Shown one piece after another: positions 7,895 to 14,491 of a stretch of 14,491 bases of DNA. The notes under the pieces were generated by a model. That model was not told the origin of the DNA and made no database searches. It worked only from the letters and a program-made list of their open reading frames with translations. Both the position numbers and the translations under genes were made by a program. The stretch lies in assembly GCA_903924445.1 (NCBI GenBank), contig CAIYBQ010000223.1, forward strand, positions 1 through 14,491, given 5' to 3'. Each line of letters begins with the position of its first letter. Positions within the stretch are counted from its first letter, which is position 1. This DNA comes from an uncultured Armatimonadota bacterium. GTDB taxonomy: Bacteria; Armatimonadota; Armatimonadia; Armatimonadales; Armatimonadaceae.

Positions 7895-8581
7895 TTAGTT
7901 CAAGCGCTCCGATGGCTTGACAAATCGATGAGGACGAATTGGGACTGCAACATCGCGGTCAGGATTATCCGCTAACTCCTGGATCTTAGACATCAGCATT
8001 TGACCAGCCAATTCCCTATTAATGTCCTTCTCAAAGGTAAACGGGTCACCAAAGATCACATCGATTCGGCCCCGTTTCGCCGGTCGATTGACCCCAAGCA
8101 TCTCATGAGACCCCTTCACATACACAGGGACAAGTTGGACGCCCATACGCAGCCCAAGTGTCGCCGCACCTGGCTCAGGAAGCAGTAACTTCCCATCCGG
8201 ACTGCGCGTGCCCTCGGGGAAGATACACAAACAGCGGCCTTCGCTAAGGCGTTGAAGTGCTTGCTTGAACGCACTTCGATCGGCACTCCCGCGCTTTACA
8301 GGGAAACAGTCGACGCCATCAAGGAGCCAGGCCAATATCTTGACCTTAAACACCTCCGCTTTGGTCATAAAGAGCACACGTCGAGGTGTTGCGACGCCGA
8401 TCGCTACAGGATCAAGAAAACTAGCATGATTAGAGACCAGAAGTACTGCACCATGTCGCGGCACACGCTCCGCACCACGGACATACAATCCCCCCATCAT
8501 CCAAATGAAAACATTGCCAGCAGTCTCCAAGAAGGCATAAGTGTCATGTTTTGCTGGGAACTTTTGATTAGCGTCTGACAT
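7895..8581 (-). CDS. plsC: 1-acyl-sn-glycerol-3-phosphate acyltransferase
   Basis: PlsC adds the second acyl chain to lysophosphatidic acid to make phosphatidic acid at the inner membrane. The acyltransferase motifs are present: NHASFLD (catalytic His52, Asp57), a middle segment with FPVKRGSADRSAF, FPEGTRS (residues 121-127) and VQLVPVYVKG. The chosen ATG at 8581 (MSDANQKF, 228 residues) has AAAGG nine bases upstream. An ATG at 8614 is in frame, would add 11 residues, and lacks a good ribosome binding site. The N-terminus has a moderately hydrophobic segment (VFIWMMGGLYV) that could contact the membrane. It is the last gene of the tyrA-aroA-cmk-plsC cluster, 98 bases after cmk. That gap may contain an internal promoter, but none stands out. 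Confidence 0.92.
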   Translation of the reverse strand: MSDANQKFPAKHDTYAFLETAGNVFIWMMGGLYVRGAERVPRHGAVLLVSNHASFLDPVAIGVATPRRVLFMTKAEVFKVKILAWLLDGVDCFPVKRGSADRSAFKQALQRLSEGRCLCIFPEGTRSPDGKLLLPEPGAATLGLRMGVQLVPVYVKGSHEMLGVNRPAKRGRIDVIFGDPFTFEKDINRELAGQMLMSKIQELADNPDRDVAVPIRPHRFVKPSERLN

Positions 8582-8679
8582 AGCGGAATACCTTTGCCAG
8601 TTTACGGTACGCATTTATAGAAACGAAACCCTCGCGGGCAGCTGTATAGCAATCGAGGAAGACCAGTGAATCGCACAGA

Positions 8680-9345
8680 CTAGGAACGCGACCTCACATG
8701 GCTCACGATCATTGCGATGACATCATCGATGGAGATGCCATCTGTGTTCAGTTCCCATGCGCCAGCTGCTACGCAGAGCGGAGAATCATCACGGTGCATA
8801 TCCCGATAGTCACGCTCGCTAATCTGGCATTCCATGTCATCGAGATTCACCACCTGACCGGCCGCTGATAGCTCACCAGCGCGCCGTTTGGCCCGCTCAG
8901 ACACAGATGCCGTCAAATAGATCTTAATCTCTGCATCAGGAAAGACCACCGTGCCGATATCCCGCCCTTCCATCACAATACTGTCGACCGCGCCGAGAGA
9001 TTGTTGTTGTCTGACCATCGCTACCCGGACACCTGGAACCTGGCTGACAATCGACGCCGCGGTACCTATTTCAGGCGTTCTGATGTTGGTAGTGACATCC
9101 GAGCCGTTGAGAAACACGGTCGGTGGGACTGACTGATCAAACGCAATTTGAATCTCATTTGCAATGCCAGTCAGTGCATCAGCATCGCTTAGGGCAATAC
9201 CGGTTGATAGCGCAGCGTAAGCGACAGCGCGGTACATCGCCCCACTATCCAAATACACAAAACCAAGCTGACGTGCAACTTCGCGTGAAACAGTGCTCTT
9301 CCCGGCTCCCGCGGGACCATCGATTGCAACCCGGATATTCGTCAT
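8680..9345 (-). CDS. cmk: (d)CMP kinase (cytidylate kinase)
   Basis: Phosphorylates CMP and dCMP with ATP to give the diphosphates. At 221 residues it matches the usual bacterial form. The P-loop is GPAGAGKST (residues 10-18). YLDSGAMYRA (31-40) is the CMP-binding signature. Later come MEGRDIGTVVFPDAEIKIYLTAS and the lid/C-terminal region SERDYRDMHRDDSPL, where the paired RD residues contact substrate. The ATG at 9345 overlaps the aroA stop by four bases (ATGA), so translation is coupled. aroA-cmk adjacency is common in bacteria. Confidence 0.96.
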   Translation of the reverse strand: MTNIRVAIDGPAGAGKSTVSREVARQLGFVYLDSGAMYRAVAYAALSTGIALSDADALTGIANEIQIAFDQSVPPTVFLNGSDVTTNIRTPEIGTAASIVSQVPGVRVAMVRQQQSLGAVDSIVMEGRDIGTVVFPDAEIKIYLTASVSERAKRRAGELSAAGQVVNLDDMECQISERDYRDMHRDDSPLCVAAGAWELNTDGISIDDVIAMIVSHVRSRS

Positions 9346-10640
9346 TGCCCCACCAGCCTTTCCCAGCGGTCAAAAAAGTCTGGAAATGTCTTGTTAACAC
9401 AGCTTGGATCCTGAATGACAACACCATCATTACGCAACGCGAAGACGGCTGCTGCCATTGCCATACGGTGGTCATCATAGGTTCGCCAGACATTGTCGAC
9501 CACATCAGACTGTTCAGTAAACGGAACGACAGTAAGCGCATCGTCCTCTTCCAGCGTTTCAACGCCAAACCGCTGGAGTTCGTTTGACATGGCATTTAAA
9601 CGATCGGTCTCTTTATGGCGAACATGGCCGACATTCGAAAATCGACTTTTTGCGCTGCAGTACGGTGCGACAGCCGCAGCGGTCATGAGCGTGTCCGAGA
9701 TCGCATTCATGTCAAGCTCAACGCCATTAAGACTGCGTCCGCGTGCATCTACGCAGAGACCAACTGGCGTATCGGTAACATCGCAGCCCATCGCTTCCAG
9801 TACATCCGTAAATGCCGTATCGCCCTGCAGGCCTCCCCGGTGGATATCGCGAACCGTCACACAGCCAGCGGTTACGGCGGCGGCGGCAAAGAAGTAGCTT
9901 GCGGAGGATGCATCCGGTTCGATGGTGTACTCCCCTGGCGATACATACGTTTTCCCGGCTGAGATCGTAAACGACCTAAATGCTGTGTCGGTAGAGACAT
10001 CAACACCGAAATCCGCCATCATGGCGATCGTCATCCGGACATACGGAGCCGAAAGCAATGTCCCATCAATTTCGATGATGGATTTCTGTTCGGCGTAAGG
10101 GGATGCGAGGAGCAATCCGCTTATGAACTGACTGCTGATGTTTGCACGGATCTTTGAATGACCGCCGCGGAGGCCATTGGCTTGGATTTCAAGCGGAGGA
10201 CACCCAGTGCCGTTGATGGATGTGACATTCCCTCCGAGCTGTGCTACTGCATCGATGAGATCTTGCATCGGGCGCTCGCGCATCCGTGCGACACCATCAA
10301 GGGTGACAACTCCCTTTCCCGCCGCGATGGCTGGAGTGATAAATCGTGCCGTGGTCCCGGAGTTACCGACAAACAGGCTTGCTGACGGGATGTCAAAGAC
10401 CTGTCCCAGTCCTACAACCGTGAGTGTTTCCGCTTCAGGATTTGCATCGATCCTAACGCCAAGCTGTTGCAGGCAGTCCACCATCCGGTCAGTGTCATCA
10501 CAGAAGAGTGCATTGCGCAGGACGGTCGTTCCTTGCGCGAGGGCTGACAGGAGGAGAGCCCGATTGGTGATGCTTTTGCTGCCGGGAACGGAAACCACCT
10601 TGATGATGGCATGTTGGCAAGATTTGGCCTTATAGTTCAT
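9342..10640 (-). CDS. aroA: 3-phosphoshikimate 1-carboxyvinyltransferase (EPSP synthase)
   Basis: Joins shikimate-3-phosphate and phosphoenolpyruvate in the sixth step of the shikimate pathway. The 432 residues fit the family. Substrate-binding motifs: PGSKSITNRALLLSAL (Lys22, Ser23, Arg27), GNSGTTARF (residues 92-100), MRERPMQDLIDAVAQLG, SSQFISGLLLASP, EPDASSASYFFAAAA, VRHKETDRLNAM and DDHRMAMAAAVFAL. The ATG at 10640 shares its A with the tyrA stop (TGATG). A GTG one codon earlier is possible. Neither has a clear ribosome binding site, so coupling to tyrA is likely. The loop contacting phosphoenolpyruvate keeps Gly95 and Thr96, while the position of E. coli Pro101 is Phe100; the class I/II type cannot be settled from motifs alone. 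Confidence 0.96.
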   Translation of the reverse strand: MNYKAKSCQHAIIKVVSVPGSKSITNRALLLSALAQGTTVLRNALFCDDTDRMVDCLQQLGVRIDANPEAETLTVVGLGQVFDIPSASLFVGNSGTTARFITPAIAAGKGVVTLDGVARMRERPMQDLIDAVAQLGGNVTSINGTGCPPLEIQANGLRGGHSKIRANISSQFISGLLLASPYAEQKSIIEIDGTLLSAPYVRMTIAMMADFGVDVSTDTAFRSFTISAGKTYVSPGEYTIEPDASSASYFFAAAAVTAGCVTVRDIHRGGLQGDTAFTDVLEAMGCDVTDTPVGLCVDARGRSLNGVELDMNAISDTLMTAAAVAPYCSAKSRFSNVGHVRHKETDRLNAMSNELQRFGVETLEEDDALTVVPFTEQSDVVDNVWRTYDDHRMAMAAAVFALRNDGVVIQDPSCVNKTFPDFFDRWERLVGQ

Positions 10641-11494
10641 CACGCTGAAGGATACCGTACGACGTTGTCGGGATGTCGCATGCCGGAATGAAGAAGCTTA
10701 GCAAGGGCTGCATCATCCTCTTGTGCCAGGGCATCTTTGACGGCGAGGAGGTGTTCAAGGTAGCCATCGAGCGTTTCGACGACGGCCGCGCGGTTGCTTG
10801 TTAGGATACGTGTCCAGACTTCGGGGCTGGATGCGGCGACCCGAGTGGCGGAGTGAAAACCGCCTGCGGCCAGCTCAAAGACGGGTAATCCGCTTGAAAG
10901 GTCGGCTTGCCGTGCCATCGCGTACATCGCGTACGCGGCAATGTGTGGCAAGTGACTTGTGATAGCAATGCTCGCATCGTGGACAGCAGCATCGAGACGC
11001 ATCGGCATCCCGCCCAAGGCTTGTATCAGGCCTTCCACGGCATTGATGACGGTTGTAGAGGAATGTTCCGATGGGCAGATTGGCCAAACTGCACCTTGAA
11101 ACAGATCCGCCCGGGCGTGGATCGCGCCGTGGCGCTCACTTCCTGCCATCGGGTGCCCTGGGACAAAGCGAGGATCTGCATCTGCTAGCGTCATCAGGGG
11201 GACTTTTGTAGATGTGACATCTGTGACGATGGCATCTTTGCCTGTGAAGGCGAGTACGGAGCGGACGGTATCAGCAACGAGTTCGGGTGGTGTTGCCACG
11301 ATGGTGATTGCTGCGTGTAGAACTGCTTCGCCGAGTGATTTCGCCGCGTGTTTAACTGCTCCGCGGCGTACGGCGGTCGTAAGGTTTTCAACCGATGGGT
11401 CCCACGCATCCACGGTGTATCCGGCCGCGGTGGCTGCAAGTCCGATGCTTGTCCCGATGAGGCCTGTTCCAATGATGGCAATATGGCGTTCCAC
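10640..11494 (-). CDS. tyrA: prephenate dehydrogenase
   Basis: Oxidatively decarboxylates prephenate to 4-hydroxyphenylpyruvate, the committed step to tyrosine, using NAD(P). The N-terminal Rossmann fold opens with IAIIGTGLIGTSIGLA (residues 5-20). Then come TDVTSTK, VPGHPMAGSERHG (conserved dehydrogenase motif), and the helical half with TSHLPHIAAYAMY and GGFHSATRVAASSPEVW. There is no ACT domain or fused chorismate mutase. The chosen GTG at 11494 (284 residues) has AAGGA seven bases upstream and gives the usual few residues before the Rossmann strand. An ATG at 11509 is in frame but is preceded directly by the T-run of a terminator, with no ribosome binding site. The frame also extends to an ATG at 11539 inside the terminator stem. 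Stop and aroA start overlap by one base. Confidence 0.93.
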   Translation of the reverse strand: MERHIAIIGTGLIGTSIGLAATAAGYTVDAWDPSVENLTTAVRRGAVKHAAKSLGEAVLHAAITIVATPPELVADTVRSVLAFTGKDAIVTDVTSTKVPLMTLADADPRFVPGHPMAGSERHGAIHARADLFQGAVWPICPSEHSSTTVINAVEGLIQALGGMPMRLDAAVHDASIAITSHLPHIAAYAMYAMARQADLSSGLPVFELAAGGFHSATRVAASSPEVWTRILTSNRAAVVETLDGYLEHLLAVKDALAQEDDAALAKLLHSGMRHPDNVVRYPSA

Positions 11495-11501
11495 GGTGAT
11501 G

Positions 11502-11506
11502 TCCTT
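11502..11506 (-). promoter_or_regulatory. ribosome binding site deciding the tyrA start
   Basis: AAGGA read on the minus strand, seven bases before the GTG at 11494. It supports GTG over the ATG at 11509, which would put this site inside the coding region. Confidence 0.6.
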
Positions 11507-11510
11507 CATG

Positions 11511-11546
11511 TAAAAAATAAAAGGGGATGCGATTAGCATCCCCTTT
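11511..11546 (-). terminator. intrinsic terminator after tRNA-Tyr, abutting tyrA
   Basis: Read on the minus strand: AAAGGGGATGC, loop TAATC, GCATCCCCTTT, then TATTTTTTA. The 11-pair stem is perfect and the T-run is good. It begins four bases after the tRNA-Tyr 3' end and ends at the first bases of the tyrA region. On the plus strand the tail is only TTTATT, so it works mainly on the minus strand. Confidence 0.9.
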
Positions 11547-11550
11547 ATTA

Positions 11551-11633
11551 TGGGCCCGACAAGATTCGAACTTGTGTAGGCTTACGCCGACGATTTTACA
11601 GACCGCCTCCTTTAGCCACTCGGACACAGACCC
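11551..11633 (-). tRNA. tRNA-Tyr (anticodon GUA)
   Basis: On the minus strand the acceptor GGGTCTG pairs with CGGGCCC (two G-U pairs), followed by discriminator A. The anticodon loop is CTGTAAA with anticodon GTA. A long variable arm (GGCGTAAGCC) marks a class II tRNA, as expected for bacterial tRNA-Tyr. The T-arm is ACAAG-TTCGAAT-CTTGT. The terminal CCA is not encoded. The 5' end lies 17 bases after the tRNA-Thr 3' end. Confidence 0.95.
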
Positions 11634-11650
11634 ATACAATGCACATCAAA

Positions 11651-11722
11651 AGCTGGAGACAGGACTTGAACCCGCGACCCGCTGTTTACAAAACAGCCGC
11701 TCTACCACTGAGCTACTCCAGC
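11651..11722 (-). tRNA. tRNA-Thr (anticodon UGU)
   Basis: On the minus strand the acceptor GCTGGAG pairs with CTCCAGC, followed by discriminator U. D-arm is GCTCAGTGGTAGAGC. The anticodon stem is GCTGT/ACAGC around TTTGTAA, with anticodon TGT. The T-arm is GCGGG-TTCAAGT-CCTGT. CCA is not encoded. The order Thr(UGU)-Tyr(GUA) is the same as in the E. coli thrU-tyrU cluster. Confidence 0.95.
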
Positions 11723-11744
11723 AAGTCAATGTGTTTGACGGAAA

Positions 11745-11772
11745 ATATTATCACACGGATGCCCGATGGCAA
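11745..11772 (-). promoter_or_regulatory. likely sigma70-type promoter of the tRNA unit
   Basis: On the minus strand TTGCCA (11772-11767) and TAATAT (11750-11745) are separated by 16 bases. Transcription would start near 11738, about 15 bases before tRNA-Thr. Both boxes are close to consensus and the position is right for a tRNA operon. It may also supply tyrA if transcripts read through the terminator. Confidence 0.6.
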
Positions 11773-12133
11773 CCCTCATAGGCTAAAAATAGGGTGGATT
11801 GTTCAGATTTCGGGGATCTGAGGGATGAACGGAGCGCGCGGCGGGAAGCGCATTTGACATCGATTTGCCCCCGCTTTCCGCACAAGTTCGCAGCAGTTAC
11901 TGTATTTTTGAGGGCACAATTTACCCCTCAAAATGGCCAAAACCGCATCGAAAAGCTGCGGTTATAGGGTTACTTTACTTACACATTTATTTACCTATGT
12001 CATCGAGCATAGAAACGAACTTTGCGTTCAAAGTATCAAGCGACACGAAAGTTGCCCCGTTTGCGACCATGAAAACTGACCATCTTGTCGCATGACTATT
12101 GCCAGCTGTCATGTGCCAATGATGCTGGCAACA
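11773..12133. other. 361-base intergenic region with inverted repeats, no gene seen
   Basis: It lies between the tRNA promoter and the end of the NHL gene. I see no convincing gene. It contains TCAGAT/ATCTGA with a 7-base loop (11803-11821), TTTTGAGGG/CCCTCAAAA with a 10-base loop (11906-11933) and AACCGCA/TGCGGTT with a 9-base loop (11941-11963). The last one is followed on the minus strand by a short T stretch (TTTT counting the end of the stem), so it could be a weak terminator for the NHL gene about 170 bases upstream on that strand. Confidence 0.5.
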
Positions 12134-13045
12134 CTACACTTGTGCCAATGCAGGCTTCCAGATAGATACTTCGTTGATGACGAAGTCACTGACATACAAC
12201 AGACCATTTGGCATCACAAGCGCTGTCGATGGTTCGAAAAAGTTACCGGGTCCCGGCTCGCTACTGGCAAATTCTCCCAAAATCGCTCCGCTGCCGGAAT
12301 AAACCCGTACCTTGCGATTGAAGAAGTCCGTAACAACCAAGCTGTCCTGAATATCAACGTTTATCCCAAATGCAGAGACATCACTTATTGTCAGAACATG
12401 ATTGCCGCTCTCATCGTACTTAACGATGCGAGCATTGAGAAAGTCTGCGACGTAAATGTTGTTGAAACTGTCCGATGTGATTCCTCTGGCATCGTTGAAC
12501 GCTGACCCCGCCGGGGGAAGCAGCCTGGCGGTGATGTTTCCGGCTAAATCAGATACGGACACCCGCTGCCGATCATCGCCTGAGTTACCGATGGTGTAGA
12601 TTCTGCCGTTCTTTGTGATTTCTATACCGGTTGGATTTCCAAATCCCGAAAGGATTGGAGGTAACTCCGTGCCATCCAGTCGATATCGCCTGACAACATT
12701 TGCCGTTGAATCACACACATGGATGACACCATTAGGCGATACAGCACACTCCTGTGGATATTGAAACGCATCACCGGGAACTTTGATGGTTCTTTGGATT
12801 ACACCTTGTTGACTCAGGATGTGAATCTCTCGTTTCCACTGCTCTCCGACAATCAATGTGCCCTTTGGACCGTAATTGATCCATCGAGGGCCATCGGCAA
12901 TCAGTAACGAACCCTTATACGTGTACCCTTGATAGCCGTAACGGGATGTGCCACCTCCACCGCCACACCCGCCCGCGAGTAGCCCTCCACCACTGAGAGC
13001 AACCAGTGCGGTATGTGTGAGAAAGTCACGTCTACTTGTAATCAT
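12134..13045 (-). CDS. Tat-exported NHL-repeat lipoprotein
   Basis: A 303-residue exported beta-propeller protein; its ligand or role is unknown. The N-terminus has a twin-arginine motif (SRRDFLT, Arg5-Arg6), a hydrophobic stretch LVALSGGGLLAGG, and a lipobox-like LAGGC with Cys27, followed by a run of glycines. That suggests a lipoprotein tethered outside the cytoplasmic membrane. The remainder shows repeating NHL-type blades such as YPQECAVSPNGVIHVCDS, NPTGIEITKNGRIYTIGNS, DARGITSDSFNNIYVADF and EPSTALVMPNGLLYVSDF, each ending in a strand with a following basic or polar segment. The chosen ATG at 13045 has TGAGG six bases upstream and places the Arg pair correctly. An ATG at 13066 would add seven residues (MIPLRFL). 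Confidence 0.85.
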   Translation of the reverse strand: MITSRRDFLTHTALVALSGGGLLAGGCGGGGGTSRYGYQGYTYKGSLLIADGPRWINYGPKGTLIVGEQWKREIHILSQQGVIQRTIKVPGDAFQYPQECAVSPNGVIHVCDSTANVVRRYRLDGTELPPILSGFGNPTGIEITKNGRIYTIGNSGDDRQRVSVSDLAGNITARLLPPAGSAFNDARGITSDSFNNIYVADFLNARIVKYDESGNHVLTISDVSAFGINVDIQDSLVVTDFFNRKVRVYSGSGAILGEFASSEPGPGNFFEPSTALVMPNGLLYVSDFVINEVSIWKPALAQV

Positions 13046-13067
13046 CAAAAACCTCAGGGGAATCATC

Positions 13068-13082
13068 GTTCATTGAATGAAC
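13068..13082. promoter_or_regulatory. perfect palindrome upstream of the NHL gene
   Basis: GTTCATTGAATGAAC is a perfect inverted repeat with a one-base centre. It lies 22 bases before the NHL start and about 260 bases before the divergent right-hand gene. Position and symmetry suit a dimeric regulator's operator, but no regulator gene is in the window. Confidence 0.4.
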
Positions 13083-13341
13083 ATCAATAATTCTATCCCG
13101 TGACTTACGTAGCACACTCAGATCAACATCAGCCTAGGCCTGCCCGAGAAGTGACTTTGCTCTCGATGTCACATCTATTGACAAGGACTTCATTGAAGCA
13201 TGCAACTCTTTGTAAGCCTATTCGTTTACGAAACCGATGTTGTCACTTTTCCTACAGGGAATGACTTCGCGTTGTTGTCTGGTCCAACTTTGGCACCTTG
13301 TAAACAGGCACTCCACTAAATTTGATGGTATTCGGAACACT

Positions 13342-14491
13342 ATGCGACGCATCAACATTGTCAACTTCATCCGAGCCATCGAGCCAAGGTTTACGACTGA
13401 CTTACTCCTCCCCGTCCAGAAGCAAATGGAAATCATCGTGGCTAGCGGACTACCTGGCACCTGGCTCCTCCAATTCGATGCCCTTGTCTCCGGACCATTC
13501 GTCCCATTTCTAAAGCAACACATGCCCGCCAGCCACGAGGTCGGCCTCTGGTTTGAGATGAATGAAATGCACTGCAAAGCCGCTGGCGTAACGTGGCGAG
13601 GCAGACCAGGCTATGAATGGGATCACATTCCACACGTTGCTTTTACCATCGGTTACACCGAAGCAGAACGCATCAAGCTTGCTGATAGCGCGATGCGTAC
13701 ATTCAAAGAAGTCTTTGGAACCTACCCAAAGTCCATCGCAAGCTGGAACCTGGATTCCATCACCATCAAGCACATCACGGAAACCTACGGAGCCGATGCC
13801 TACGCGGTTTGCCGTGACCAGATTGCCACGGATGGCTTCACGATCTGGGGCGCCCCAATCGCCGGTTACTACCCGAGCAAGCGTAACTGCTGGAGCCCGG
13901 CGATCTCACAGAAAAACCAGATCAATACACCCATTTTCAGGATGCTTGGGCAGGATCCTGTTTACTACTATGACAAGGGCTACACCCAACCAGATGGCAA
14001 ATTTGTCACGCAGCCGGACACGATGGAACCTGTGTGGCCATCCGGGCGATCCAAACATTTTGTAGATACGTTTCTGTCAATGATTCTGACGGCCCCAATT
14101 CAGCAGTTTGCATACGCCCAGATTGGACAGGAAAACTCATTCCCGTGGTCAAGTCAACAAGCCGCTTACGCCCCGCAGATAAAAGCACTGGCAGCACTTC
14201 GAAAAACGGGCGCCGCGACCATCGAGACATTGGGTGAAACAGGACGCGCATTCAAGAAGGCATTTCCTTCGACACCCACACAAGCGCAGGTACAGCTGGT
14301 CGATCCATTTGAGAATAACGACCCTGTTGAAACATCCGCTTGGTATCAAAGTCGCTTTTACAGAGCCAATCTTCACTTCAAAGGGGACCTCCCGTACCTT
14401 CGGGACATCACTGTCTACAGCGATGAGTACGAGCAACCATTTCTGAAGCAGGCCACGCGCCTTGAAGATGTGGAACAGAAGATGCCACCAG
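13342..14491 (+). CDS. DUF3863-like protein, deacetylase/barrel-like fold (3' end outside window)
   Basis: The frame has no stop before the right edge: 383 codons are visible from the ATG at 13342. The N-terminus RRINIVNFIRAIEPR and later segments GTWLLQFDAL (Asp46), HEVGLWFEMN (His65), TYGADAYAVCRDQIATDGF, IWGAPIAGYYPSKRN, TPIFRMLGQDPVYYYD, YAQIGQENSFPW and SAWYQSRFYRANLHF remind me of the DUF3863 family, whose function is not known to me. The D/H pattern of the first 70 residues recalls NodB-like carbohydrate esterases or alpha-barrel hydrolases, so a role in glycan metabolism is a guess. The frame extends up to 13216 with ATGs at 13237 and 13261, but the added residues (SRCCLVQLWHLVNRHS) look non-coding and give no signal peptide. 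The ribosome binding site at 13342 is weak (GGA). It is divergent from the NHL gene. Confidence 0.75.
   Translation, partial: MRRINIVNFIRAIEPRFTTDLLLPVQKQMEIIVASGLPGTWLLQFDALVSGPFVPFLKQHMPASHEVGLWFEMNEMHCKAAGVTWRGRPGYEWDHIPHVAFTIGYTEAERIKLADSAMRTFKEVFGTYPKSIASWNLDSITIKHITETYGADAYAVCRDQIATDGFTIWGAPIAGYYPSKRNCWSPAISQKNQINTPIFRMLGQDPVYYYDKGYTQPDGKFVTQPDTMEPVWPSGRSKHFVDTFLSMILTAPIQQFAYAQIGQENSFPWSSQQAAYAPQIKALAALRKTGAATIETLGETGRAFKKAFPSTPTQAQVQLVDPFENNDPVETSAWYQSRFYRANLHFKGDLPYLRDITVYSDEYEQPFLKQATRLEDVEQKMPP

Noticed and set aside
1154..9914. The octamer palindrome GATGCATC occurs five times (1154, 3574, 3811, 5650, 9907), far above the ~0.2 expected.
   Set aside because: All five are in coding DNA in the same frame, reading Asp-Ala-Ser (GAT GCA TC-). 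Preferred codons for that tripeptide explain them, so I do not see a genomic motif such as HIP1.
11495..11539. tyrA start at the ATG at 11539, or at 11509.
   Set aside because: 11539 lies inside the terminator stem with AAAGGGG touching the ATG, and 11509 has no ribosome binding site. GTG at 11494 with AAGGA fits better, although 11509 cannot be excluded.
12092..12505. A 137-codon plus-strand ORF antisense to the 3' half of the NHL gene.
   Set aside because: It overlaps a clear NHL-repeat frame on the other strand, and its translation is Cys/His-rich with no family features, typical of a shadow frame.
13200..13319. A 39-codon frame (MQLFVSLFVYETDV...) upstream of the right-hand gene, considered as a lost signal peptide for it.
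   Set aside because: It is in a different frame, has no clear signal-peptide pattern, and the family motif already starts right after the ATG at 13342.
13613..14065. A 150-codon plus-strand ORF.
   Set aside because: It is the +1 shadow of the edge-truncated gene starting at 13342; its Ser/Thr/Arg-rich composition is not protein-like.

Overview
The window is a compact bacterial chromosome segment with mixed housekeeping and secreted-protein genes. Coding GC looks moderate (about half), both ends cut through genes, and there are no transposases, phage genes or CRISPR repeats. No gene here is a decisive taxonomic marker. The mix of dnaX-ebfC-recR, a tyrA-aroA-cmk-plsC cluster, a large GH99-like exoprotein, a Tat-type NHL lipoprotein and a DUF3863-like protein made me think of Armatimonadota or a relative, but this is a weak impression.

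Plus strand, 2-6990: the 3' part of dnaX (DNA polymerase III tau/gamma), then ebfC (YbaB nucleoid protein) and recR, closely packed as in many bacteria. A 1128-residue secreted protein with a GH99-like barrel starts on the last base of the recR stop codon, so it is translationally coupled to the replication/repair genes. A geranylgeranyl-reductase-family flavoprotein follows 93 bases later.

Gap 6991-7414 is AT-rich. It holds a possible 18-codon ORF with a very good ribosome binding site and several perfect inverted repeats. It leads into a 133-residue basic protein of unknown function (7415-7816), which is closed by a clear intrinsic terminator.

Minus strand, 11772 down to 7895: a promoter, tRNA-Thr(UGU), tRNA-Tyr(GUA), an intrinsic terminator, then tyrA, aroA, cmk and plsC. 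TyrA and AroA belong to aromatic amino acid synthesis, Cmk to nucleotide metabolism and PlsC to phospholipid synthesis. tyrA/aroA and aroA/cmk overlap by 1 and 4 bases. The terminator of the tRNA-Tyr unit abuts the tyrA start, so a tyrosine-biosynthesis operon lies directly behind the tyrosine tRNA gene.

11773-14491: a gap with imperfectly explained inverted repeats, a minus-strand Tat/lipoprotein NHL-repeat protein, and a divergent plus-strand gene that runs off the right edge. That last gene has no stop codon in the window but is open for 383 codons and looks like a DUF3863-type protein with a deacetylase-like or barrel fold. No obvious new defence or mobile system was found. The most interesting points are the tRNA-Tyr/terminator/tyrA junction, the recR-coupled exoprotein, and the unknown basic protein with its structured leader.
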